This document shows, piece after piece, positions 1 through 10,285 of a stretch of DNA of 49,105 nt. Within the stretch, counting starts at the first letter, position 1, and every line of letters begins with the position of its first letter. The stretch spans positions 1 through 49,105 of the forward strand of contig WMKJ01000095.1 of NCBI GenBank assembly GCA_009733715.1, read 5' to 3'. Source of the DNA: Herpomyces periplanetae. Taxonomy: Eukaryota > Ascomycota > Laboulbeniomycetes > Herpomycetales > Herpomycetaceae. The translations under genes and the position numbers were made by a program. The notes below the pieces were generated by a model. It was not told where the DNA came from. It saw only the letters and a list, made by a program, of their open reading frames with translations, and made no database searches.

Positions 1-32
1 ATTGAGTCGACTTCATCTGCAATACCTCTAAG

Positions 33-3000
33 CATTGGTGGTTTTGTATGGCACTCTGGCAAAATTCTTGCCGTCGCAAGACTCACGTATGTCGCACACC
101 GTGTCCCTATTATTCAAAACACTGGAGACATCATCGGAATCTGTTCAGCATGCAATTGCTCAATGTATTAAATCATTGATACCGACATCACCAGAGATCA
201 CTTCATCTTATGTCCCCATAATACTTGATCGTATGATTTCTTCGAACGATTTATCAGCACAACGAGGGTTTGCTATTGGGCTGGCAGGCCTTGTATCAGG
301 ATCTGGTCTGTACACTATTAATATTTACAATATTATGCCTAAGCTCAAATCTGCAGCAGAAAACAGAAAATTTCCTAATGAACGTTTGGCTGCATTTATG
401 GGTTATAGGAGGCTGTCTCAATACCTTGAACACTTATTCGAACCTTACATATTTGAAATTATTCCGCTGCTCCTTACAGGATTTGGAGATAACTCAATTG
501 ACGTACGGAACGAATGTTTAGAGGTTTCAAAAACATTTTATCCAAAATTATCTTCATATGGTGTTAAGAGAATTTTACCTATTCTTCTGGGAGGACTTGA
601 GGATACTAACTGGCGAAGTAAAAAAGGTGCATGCGATCTGTTAGGTGCAATGGCGTATCTTAATCCTGACCAGTTAGCATCTAGTTTGTCGGAAATCATT
701 CCATCTCTGTCCACAGTTTTGAGTGATGCCCACAAAGAAGTTTGTGCAGCATCTAATTTGGCTCTCCAACGATTCAAAGATGTTATTCAGAACCCTGAAG
801 TGAAGAAGGTGTCTGGGGAATTGCTTAAAGCATTAAGTGAGCCAAATAAGTACACTGAAAAGGCATTGGATGTTTTAATCAAGATATCATTCAAGCATTA
901 TTTAGATACTTCCTCACTGGCAATAATAGTACATATTTTGCAGCGAGGCTTTGAAGAGAGGTCTTCAACTAAAAAGAAAGCGGCACAAATTATTGCAAGT
1001 TTGTCGTATTTGACTGAACGAAGAGATCTTATTTCTCACCTTCCTGTACTTATATCAGGGTTAAAACTAGCGGTTGCGGATTTGGTTCCGGATACAAGGG
1101 CGACTGCATCCAAAGCTTTAGGTTCACTAGTGGAAAAACTCGGAGAAGAGGTCTTGCCAGATCTCGTTAGCAATCTGATGAATGTTTTGAAAATGGATAC
1201 AGGTGTTGTTGAACGAATGGGGTCAGCCCAGGCATTGAGTGAAGTGTTGGCGGGACTTGGAACAAGTAGGCTTGACGATGTGTTGCCTACAATTTTGCAG
1301 AACTTAACGAATTCGAAAGCATCGGTTCGTAAAGGATTCTTAACTTTGTTCATATACTTACCGGCGTGCTTTGGGAATAACTTTGCAAATTATTTGGGTA
1401 AAGTAATACCACCAGTGCTTAGAGGTATTGCAGATGAAGTCGACTCAATACGAGAGATATCGTTACGAGCTGGCCGATTACTGGTAAAAAATTTCGCATC
1501 ACGATCAGTTGAGTTACTATTACCAGAGCTTGAACGGGGACTTCTGGACGATAAGCACCGGATTCGATTAAGTTGTGTGGATCTCATCGGTGATTTATTA
1601 TTTAATTTAACTGGTATGAAGGGAAAAAGTGACGAAGTAGATGATGAGACTACAAAAACACATGATGCAAGTAAAACTCTAATGACGATTTTGGGCCGAG
1701 AAAACTTCAATAATGTTTTAGCGACAATATTCATATCTCGATGTGATACTTCAGGACTTGTACAGGGCTCAGCCTCTAACATTTGGAAATCGTTGGTATC
1801 ATCGAATCGAGTTTTGAAGGAATTATTTCCGACCATATCAAGCATGATTATCCACAGATTAGCTGGGTCGTCAATGGAGCAAAAGGTGATCGCAGGAAAT
1901 GCACTGGTGGAACTGATCCGTAAAGCAGGAGATGAAGTTTTGGCTAAACTTATTCCAACATTACTTGACGAAATGCATAATTCAAAAAGTTCGAGCTCTA
2001 GACAAGGGGTATGCTTTGCATTGGGCGAAGTTGTTAAATCAGCCGTGCCGGATACAATTGAAAGTTTCACGGAGCAAATTAACCTAATTATAGAAACGGG
2101 CTTAGTAGATGGGAATTCTGATGTTCGGGAGGCAGCAGCTGGATCTTTCGATATTGTACAAAATATTCTGGGAGAAAGAGCAGTAGAAAATATTCTACCT
2201 CGATTACTGGTCCGCTTCAAGAATGAGAACGAAGCACCAAATGTTTTAGCCGCATTCTTAACGTTATTAACGAATGAGGAACGATCAGAAATTATATTAC
2301 CGGGAATTTTGGAGATGCTGATTGATCCTCCTCTTACAGAATTCAGTGCGAAAGCTTTAGCTTCACTATCTAAAGCAGCAGTAAACCCTATGATACGCAA
2401 GTTAGAAGTTATCATTGGAAAGTTCTTTGACGAATGTTTAAGCTGCTCAGATGAAGAATTGAAACGAGTGTTGAATGAATCATTAGTTGATATTATTATT
2501 CATTCTGATAGTGATGTAGGAGCCCAAGCGGTTCTAGAGATTTTGATGAAGTTTGTTGAGAAAGAGGATAAAAGCAGACAAATTCTAGTACTTGGACTCT
2601 TGGGACGGTTCTTAGGACAAAATCGAGGGAACCACTCGAATCACCAAGCGAGTTTAATACGAATTTTGATGAGATTTTATAGAAATAGTGAAATAGAGGT
2701 CGTTAGAACAGCAGTCGACGCATTGCAGGAGCTTACGAAACGAGCTACGAAGCCAGAGCTTTTAGAATTGATTGGGCCTGGTCGAGATGGGCTGCGATGC
2801 GAAGATGATGGAGATGTATTTATATGCGGATTAAATATACCCAAAGGTGTGGGTGCGATTTTGCCGATATTTATGCATGGGTTGGTTTACGGTAATCAGA
2901 CCCAGTCGATGTTGGCGGCCCAAGCCCTATCAGAATTAGTATGGTGTACAGACGATGAATCACTGAAACCGTATGTTACTCAGATAACGGGCTCTTCAAT

Positions 3001-4266
3001 TCGATCAGTTTTTGAAAAGTCGGCAGAAGTAAGAGCAGAAGTGCTGAATGTTTTGATGAACTTGATGAAAAAAGTGTTTCCAACAATGAAACCATTTCTG
3101 CCACAGCTACAGCGGACATTTTCAAAAGCATTGTTAGACAAAACGAGCAAAACAGTGCAGGTTCGAGCGGGACGGGCGCTCAGTTTGCTTGTTGAAAAGT
3201 CACAGCGAGCTAATAACGTGGTACCCGAAATGTTGAATGGATTGAAAGATATAACAGTAGAGTCAAGACAACCATACATTGATACGTTGGACAGGATAGT
3301 CTTTACGAATGGATGCCAGATGAACGAGGATGTGATGAATGGGGTAATAAATTTAGTAGATGCAGATGGCAGCGCCGTACCGGAGCAGTTGACACTGTGT
3401 ATGGCGAAGCTATACGGATCAGTATTGATGCATCTAAAAGAGGATAAATTGGATCGATTGCTAAGGTAAGCATTATTAGCTGAGGATGGATTAACTCCAA
3501 ACTGAGGTATAGACTAACGGAAGTTAATCTTGTAGAAATCGAGTGTTTAATAGTGAAATATCGGTGTTTTCCGTACTAGCATTTAACGATGTATTGTTAA
3601 AACGTGAACAGGTTATTCATAAAAATTATGGAACGGAATGTCGTCAATTTATTTGCAGAGGAATTGAAGATAGTGTAAGTTGAAGAGGGAGGAATTTAGA
3701 GTGAGAAGAGTGATACTGACTGACGGAATTGGGGATAGAGAGTGAATATCGTGACAAATATGATACGAGGTATAGGAAGATATACATTAACGGAACAGAA
3801 TACAAGAAATCGAGGAGAAATAGCTCCATTAATGGAGAAGCTATGTAATTTAATACGACCGGGAGATTCTTCGAATATAAGTCGACTGGCGTTAGTAGTT
3901 ATTCGAATATTTGGGGTTAGACATGGAGATATAGTGGGAGGTTACCTGGTACATTTTGTACCGGCAATAATGCGATGTGTACGAGATACGATTATTCCGG
4001 TGAAATTAGCGGCAGAGGCGGCATTTATTGCTATATTTTCAATGGATACCAGGCAAAACGAATTATTTGACAAGTTTATGAAGAACGGAGCTGGTAAACT
4101 TACACCTGATGATCGAGTAATGCTTCAAGAGTATAGCGTGATAATTCAGAATAAGATTTCCAATGGAACAGTTTGTGGAAGTAGAAAGCTTACGGAAACA
4201 TTTGAAGAAGACGTTCATGAAATATTTAACAATGGATCAAACTGCATAGAAACAGACAGTATATGA
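33..4266 (+). CDS. GCN1: Gcn1, translational activator of Gcn2 kinase (C-terminal half, 5' partial)
   Basis: Gcn1 is a very large HEAT-repeat protein that sits on colliding or stalled ribosomes and, with Gcn20, passes uncharged tRNA to the kinase Gcn2, switching on eIF2-alpha phosphorylation. About 1,365 residues are visible, almost all HEAT repeats, and they follow the known family order (for example ELLGAMAY-like, FGDNSIDVR and MKPFLPQLQRTFSKAL). The stretch includes the part that in yeast holds the Gcn2 RWD-binding domain. I read three exons: 33-3465, 3536-3674 and 3739-4266. They are joined by a 70-nt intron (GTAAGC...TGTAG) and a 64-nt intron (GTAAGT...GATAG), and the frame is kept across both. 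A stop in frame at 29-31 suggests the first visible exon begins at an AG at 31-32, so bases 1-32 are probably intron. The N-terminal half lies outside the window. Family assignment is very secure; the small exon borders are inferred. Confidence 0.93.
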
Positions 4267-4757
4267 TATTCAATAAAATAGAACGTTAGGTTGCCAGCAA
4301 ACTTGTAGAGCAACATAGAAAAACGATTTTCCCAACGAAATTTACAATCGGATTCAGCATTGATTGAGTCGGGATGCCGAACAATTTAGTCGGTAAAATA
4401 TACAAGTTAAGCCAAGACTTTAGTGTATGCCGGTACCGAAAATTGATGATTAATAAGCGATGATATGGATGGAGGGGAAGGAAGGGAGGCTAAAGGATAT
4501 TTCTTAAATGTTTGTCGCGATAGATGTGGAAATTTATTCGGGTGTATTGGGGATGGATTTATGATAGAGGTTGTTGAGTAGGTAATGATAGTGAAGAGTT
4601 TATCGAAACGTTTAAATCTAGATAAGACTTGTGGATTTTGTGAAGAGGAAAAGGATAGAGTGTGAGAGAAGTGAGCGAGATAGGGTATGGAGTTAGTGGA
4701 ATGGTTAAGGCAGATTGGTGTCACTTGCGTTGGAATATTGGGATTGTGATTTGGTAG
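4267..4757. other. GCN1-ADA1 intergenic region
   Basis: This 491-base spacer holds the GCN1 3' end and the promoter and leader of ADA1, which run in the same direction. The part nearest ADA1 (about 4440-4740) is rich in G and A on the + strand. I see no coding exon, RNA gene or clear factor site in it. Confidence 0.6.
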
Positions 4758-6788
4758 ATGGATTTTCTGGGGAACGAAGAAGACTTATCGGTAAGCAGTG
4801 ATGTCGGTGGTGAGAAGGTGGAAAGTCGTGGGGTAGTGGGTGAAAGTACAGAAGGGCAGAGGATCGTGGAGAAAGTTGGTGGGATGAAGAAATTTTCAAC
4901 TTCGCCTCAATCACCGTTATCAGGATCACCAATTTCGATTAATACATCAGGAATAGCGACATCCTTGGCTAGACCGTACTCTCCGGGAGTATGTTCAACA
5001 AAAATGGTTAACGGGATGACAGGAAGTGGAACGACGGGATGGAACGGTACAAGTTTACAGGAAAAAAATTCAAGTGAAACGAATAGAAATGGAATATGCC
5101 AACGGGTAGATTTAGAGCCTATGTATTCGGCGTTGAAGTTTTTAATCGGAGATCAATGGACCGAGTATAAGCAAGCGTTGGGTGAATTCGTGCTGGGAAA
5201 ACGAGGACAAGAGGAATTTAGCCGAGTAATGGAGTCAATTATCGGCATAGATGGACGAAAATTCCGACTGCACAATCAATTGTTATGCGCAATAGCCTAT
5301 AACTGTGGTGAAGAGTCGGTAGGACAGGGGGTAGCAGATTGGGTGGCATCATCAGATAATAAATATTTGGGAAATTCACACGGAAGATGTGAAACTACGG
5401 GAGAAAAAGAGGAAGCTGATGAGCTAATTCAGCGGAAGTTGAAACAAGAAATAATGAATTTACCGGCCCGAGATAGACATCGAATAAAGTCTATACTTAA
5501 AGAGCCCGTAGAGAAGGGAGTGCCTGCTTGCATAGATTATCATGATAATATGCAAATTCATATGCCAGATATGAGTGTAGTGTCGATGAGTGGATGCAGT
5601 ACTACTAACTGGGAACCTGAAGTACGAAAACGGTATACGCAACCTTTGTTTGTGGAAAGTAGTGATTTACCGGATGAAGAAGCATTACACGCACGAATTG
5701 AACCGTTATGTTACGAAGAAGGTTTGGTGGGAGGATGTACTAGAGGATGCCGAGAATTGATGAGCATAGCGATTGATATGTATATGAAGCAGGCATTGAG
5801 CAGATTTTTTTCGCGAGTTCGACATTTGTCCGATGGAAGTGAACAAAATGAATACTTACAATGTGGTGTATACAAACGTCAACGGGATGGAGAGGAAGAA
5901 GATAATGGGGATGACGATGGAAGAATGCTTCGCGGACGCTTACACGGTATTAGCTCATCCGGGAGACGAGAGAGAAATTTCGATGATAATAATTATCCAT
6001 ATAGACGAACTGGTATGGGGAATGAAACGGATGCAAGTTTAACCCAATATGGAGAGAATAATTCTACGACTGATCAAAGATTAAACAAGGGAAATAATCC
6101 CCAATTTAATTCATATAATATGGTATACACTGATGGGAGTATGCAGCAATCAACTTTGAGTGTAGCTGATTTGAAGTTGTGCATACAAATGGGTGATAGT
6201 TTCTTCCGGCATGTTCCCTTTTTAGAGCGTTTTATTTTTGAGCAGAGTACACTAGGGTCAGATTCCGATGAATCATCTACAACTTCAAATTCTGATGAAT
6301 TAATGGAGCAAAGATTTACCGACGGATTAAACAGCGAATCAGCATTTTCAATGTATTCTGTACCAGGGGCGTCGGGATCTACATCGGCAGGAGCAAAAGA
6401 AGGAAGATTTACCGGAATTGGCCTCCATCCCGGATCGGGTTCTGTAAATCCTGGTGCTGGAACTGAATCGGAAACTATTTTCGAACAAACTCATTTTGAA
6501 GCAGGGACCGGAGATGCCGATAAAACGGGATCGGGATCGAGGAAAAATGGCCAAGCAGGAACAGGAGCTGCTCAAATATCGGAGGAAGGTGATACGGACG
6601 GTGAATTTGATGAGGATGCCGAAGACATAAGCCGGGTAGGGCCGAATGGAGAGAAAAGCTCGGGTGGGGTACGCAAGAAAGATGGATCGGTAAGCCGAAA
6701 GGATTGTGAAGAGATCGGCTGGATTGGAAGTACGTGCTCGGATCAAATGGAGTTGAACGCGTTGCTCGACGATTGCATTTCAATTTAA
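4758..6788 (+). CDS. HFI1: Ada1/Hfi1-like SAGA coactivator subunit
   Basis: Ada1 (Hfi1) is a core architectural subunit of the SAGA histone acetyltransferase coactivator, where its histone fold pairs with Taf12. The 676-residue uninterrupted frame matches the SAGA-Tad1 family. Near residues 120-185 is the N-terminal block (LKFLIGDQWTEYK, LHNQLLCAIAYNC). Near 310-355 is the hallmark RIEPLCYEEGLVGG followed by an ELMSIAIDMYMKQ helix. A short helix near 467-497 (VADLKLCIQMGDSFF) matches the C-terminal ADLK/ADLR motif. Between these lie long low-complexity linkers, and the tail is Gly/Ser/acid rich, which makes the protein longer than many homologues. The start was taken at the first ATG of the frame; residues 1-115 are Ser/Gly-rich and could be extended or shorter. 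It converges with PRP6, with 160 bp between stop codons. The call rests on remembered motifs, so moderately sure. Confidence 0.8.
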   Translation: MDFLGNEEDLSVSSDVGGEKVESRGVVGESTEGQRIVEKVGGMKKFSTSPQSPLSGSPISINTSGIATSLARPYSPGVCSTKMVNGMTGSGTTGWNGTSLQEKNSSETNRNGICQRVDLEPMYSALKFLIGDQWTEYKQALGEFVLGKRGQEEFSRVMESIIGIDGRKFRLHNQLLCAIAYNCGEESVGQGVADWVASSDNKYLGNSHGRCETTGEKEEADELIQRKLKQEIMNLPARDRHRIKSILKEPVEKGVPACIDYHDNMQIHMPDMSVVSMSGCSTTNWEPEVRKRYTQPLFVESSDLPDEEALHARIEPLCYEEGLVGGCTRGCRELMSIAIDMYMKQALSRFFSRVRHLSDGSEQNEYLQCGVYKRQRDGEEEDNGDDDGRMLRGRLHGISSSGRRERNFDDNNYPYRRTGMGNETDASLTQYGENNSTTDQRLNKGNNPQFNSYNMVYTDGSMQQSTLSVADLKLCIQMGDSFFRHVPFLERFIFEQSTLGSDSDESSTTSNSDELMEQRFTDGLNSESAFSMYSVPGASGSTSAGAKEGRFTGIGLHPGSGSVNPGAGTESETIFEQTHFEAGTGDADKTGSGSRKNGQAGTGAAQISEEGDTDGEFDEDAEDISRVGPNGEKSSGGVRKKDGSVSRKDCEEIGWIGSTCSDQMELNALLDDCISI

Positions 6789-6948
6789 ACAATTGAGATC
6801 TAAAAGTATCTGTTGGAAAATGTTTTACCTAACGAATATTATCAAAAGAAGTTTACAAGTGCAGGTTGGCCAACCTATACCGACGGAGATTTGGCATGGT
6901 GAGCAAGAAAATAGGGAGAGAGTTTAAGTGTGTACACACGAGATATTA

Positions 6949-9900
6949 TCAAACTTCAGTGGTCAATCGTTCAGCCGTACGTTGGAGTATTAAATCAATG
7001 TCAAGTCGGGCATTTCTAGGATCTTTTAGGATGGATTGCCATATTTCACCATGTCGAGGTTCCGTTAAGCGCAATTTACGCTTTAATTCATCTTGTTTAG
7101 CTGGTGTCCCATGTTGTCGAAGAAATGCGTAAAACCAAGCCCAAGCGTCGCCCCAATCAGGTTGTAACAGGATAGCCTTCTCAAACCAGTTCATGGCTTT
7201 ATCAAGTCTACGTTCACTCCAAAAAATTCTAGCAATGACTACGAAGAGATGTGCTTCATCATCACTGCCGTTAACACGTTTAATTGCTTCGATTGCAAGA
7301 GGCTTACGTTGAGTGCGTGATTCCAAGTTCCAAATCCGCTCGCTCCATAATAATCCAGAATTAGGAATTTCTTGAATCGCTTGTGCAATCAGCTTATGAG
7401 CAGCAGCAATGTTCCCAGATCTACGCTCTAAGCGAACACTTTCACACCAGATTTGGGGTGTTTTGGGGATAGCAAGGTTCGCACGCTCCAGTAAAGATCT
7501 TGCTTTGACAATTTGTCCATTTTGCTCATCCAGTCGTGAAGCTAAAAGCCATAAAGAAACATTCTTTGGGCATGATCGTGTACCTGAAAGAAACGCTTCG
7601 CGTGCGTACTGAATTTGGCCTAACCCCTGGTAAATTTGACCCTTTTGCATCCATAATTTAGCGGATTTAGGATACATATTCAAAGCTTGGTTAACGAGGT
7701 CTAGGGCTGTTGAAGAATTTCCTAATTGTCGCTCGTAGGTAACACTCTTTATCCATACTCGATCTCCACCAGCTTCACGTCGTGCAGTTGCAAGTAATTC
7801 CTGAGCCTGCTCATGTTCTCCGTGGTCTGCTTCAAGTTTAACTGCAGCAAGCCAAATATTTTCGTTGTTAGGATTATGTTGGAATGCTTTTCCGAGTACG
7901 CGGCGCGCTTCATTCATTTCACCTGATTGCCATTTCTCCTTAGCAAGTTGGAGCCAGAGTTCTTCACTATGGGGGCATGCGTCAACCGCACGCTCTAGAA
8001 TCGTCCATAAGGCATCTTTAGATCCGTGAGACTTTTCAAGATCAACAGCTGCCAACCATGCAACCTTTTCGCGCGGAAATACACGAAGAGCATGCGCGTA
8101 TATTGCCCTGGCTGTTTCGTACTTTTCACGTTTAATACTACTTGAAGCATCATTAAGCCAAATCTTTAAGCGATCATTGTCTTCATCTAACTCCCAACCT
8201 ATGGTCTCCGTTATAATGGCACGACAGGTTAACACGGCTTCCTCTTCACACTTTTCCGCCTCGCTGATCCATTCCTCACGTTTGAGCATGGCCGACTCTC
8301 TCTTCAATGACTTAACTGCACGCTCCATGATCTTACGGACCATTTCTTCGTTGTTCATTTGCTCTTGTAATCGGCATCCTGCAAGCCATATCTCGTGGCT
8401 TGTTGGAATAGCTTTGCGGGCTTTATTTAAAACGATTTGCGCATTTTCACGAGTTTCAAGTCGTGCCAGCGCTAACCACAGTTCAACAGAGAGAGGAATA
8501 ACTTCGGTAGCGGCAGCCAGCAATAATCGTGCTTGGGTGGAATCCTCCTCCAAATTGACCGCTTCTTTCCACAACCGCACGCTTTGAGGTAAATTATCCA
8601 GCGCATGCCGAATAACTTTTTTCTTTTCGTTGACAGAGTTTTCCAGATTCATAGCTGCAACCCACAAGTCTACAGATCTGTCATTTTCGAGTAAAGCATT
8701 GGCAGCAATAACTTTTGCTTGTTGGTTCTCGTTCATTTGAATGCTTTCAAGCCAAACGTCCACGTCCTTGGGACAATGCTCACAACCTAGCGCAATTATT
8801 TTGCGAGCTTCGTTAATGCGACCAGCAATCTGTTCAAGTCGAGCGGCAGCTCGCCAACCAGGCCCATGCTTTGGATTGGTTTTTGTAACAGATTTAAGCA
8901 GTCGGCGAACACGCTTGATCTCACCAATGTTAAATTCCTCAGCGCGAAACTCTGATTTTGTTAAGCTGGTTAAGTATCCCATGGGATCGACTATGGATGC
9001 TGTTCCGACAACGCTTTCATATCCGGAGTTTTGACCAGCTTGATCGAGGCGGACCTGTAAAGCTTTTTCACGCGCAGCACCAATGTCAACGAAGTTAGTT
9101 AAACTTCCATCTAAAGGTTCAGAAGCAGTGCCGTCGTCCCTGCTGGAAATACTAAGATCATATTGATCAGCATCACGGGCACTTGCTATGACACTGTCGG
9201 GAACGGCATAATAACGTTGCTTCAAATTTTGACGCTGTCGACGGTTACGACGAGTTAAATCGCCTACTTCGGGGATGTTGCTCCATTGTTCATCAGTTAC
9301 GGAACTTAGCGCGCGCTTTAAGTCGGCGAATTGTTGCTGTATCTTTGGGTTGTTTCGCTCGAATTCTTCACGTTCTTTCTTTTCACGAGCTTCTCTGTAC
9401 ACCTTGACATGTAAACGATTAACATGGGCAAACACATACACACACACAGTCGCGCGCGCGCATGCACACATGCTCATTTAACACGGTTACAAGCACACGC
9501 GCACACCCGTACGCACGCACCTAATAGCCTTGCGACGCTTGTTCATGCGTTCGTCGACTTCCTTGTAAATACGGTCAGCTTCACCATCGTCACGATCGTA
9601 AGCACCGCCCGCGAATAAACCGTACTCATTATCGACGTCTTGGTATCTATCGTCATCATCATCATCGGCGGCAGCAGCAGCAGCAAGAGCAGTGTCATCA
9701 TCACGGGCAAAACCGCTACGCCTTGCGCGTAAATTTGTTAAATGAGGACTAGTCGCGCTTGTGAGTAAACCGTTAGCTAGTAAAATTTGCGATGGTGGAC
9801 CGCCTATTGCCGCACCGTTGTTAACAACGGCAGCCGCCCGCTTTGCAATCGCTTCCTTTAACTGTTCTTCATTGGGTCCTTCACGAGCCGGTCCCAGATC

Positions 9901-9993
9901 CGATCGTGTAGTAAAGCCTGTTGCACCTCGTCCTAGGCCTGCTACATAATTTTCCGGAGCAGGTTGACTCAAAAAATCCTTACGACCCGACAT
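6949..9993 (-). CDS. PRP6: Prp6/PRPF6, U5/U4-U6 tri-snRNP splicing factor
   Basis: Prp6 (PRPF6; Prp1 in fission yeast) is the HAT-repeat scaffold that bridges U5 and U4/U6 snRNPs in the tri-snRNP. Two exons give 972 residues, near the 941 of human PRPF6. Exon 1 (9993-9521) carries the PRP1 N-terminal motif PENYVAGLGRGATGFTTRSD. Exon 2 (9394-6949) carries KIQQQFADLKR and then about a dozen TPR-like HAT repeats (W...A..E...G). I chose the ATG at 9993 because it directly precedes the conserved SGRKDFLSQPAPENY; the open frame runs further upstream but without conservation. The 126-nt intron (9520-9395, GTGCGTGCG...TACAG) is unusually repetitive, alternating GT and GC. Joining the exons restores KRRKAIREAREKKERE, the charged helix expected here. 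A CACGTGAT box lies 159 bp upstream. Confidence 0.95.
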
Positions 9994-10151
9994 TTCACTC
10001 ACCACTTTAAAGTCTTTTCTCTCCCACACTTGCTCACCCTTACGTGTATCATGCAAATTGTAAATTTTTCTTTCCTACTCTCTTCCCTTTCTCCAATTCA
10101 CTCACACCCTAACATACCAACTTCGACCCAAAAATCACCCGGCCCGGAGCC

Positions 10152-10159
10152 CACGTGAT
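10152..10159 (-). promoter_or_regulatory. E-box of Cbf1 type (ATCACGTG) upstream of PRP6
   Basis: CACGTGAT on the + strand reads ATCACGTG on the gene strand, about 160 bp before the PRP6 start, in the spacer between PRP6 and the MSH2 stop. It matches the RTCACRTG consensus of fungal Cbf1-like bHLH factors. Function is inferred. Confidence 0.4.
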
Positions 10160-10285
10160 GATTCCAATTACTCAGCAAAACCCGAATAAAGCAAAGTGGC
10201 TACACAAATACGGAGAAAAACGCACTGACTAAGCATAACGCAAATCGATTACTAATCAGGTACATGTGTGGCGGTGCGGGATGGA

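Noticed and set aside
1390-2415. 341-residue open frame on the minus strand inside GCN1
   Set aside because: It is antisense to a well conserved HEAT-repeat exon and its Ser/Ile/Asn-rich composition matches a shadow frame.
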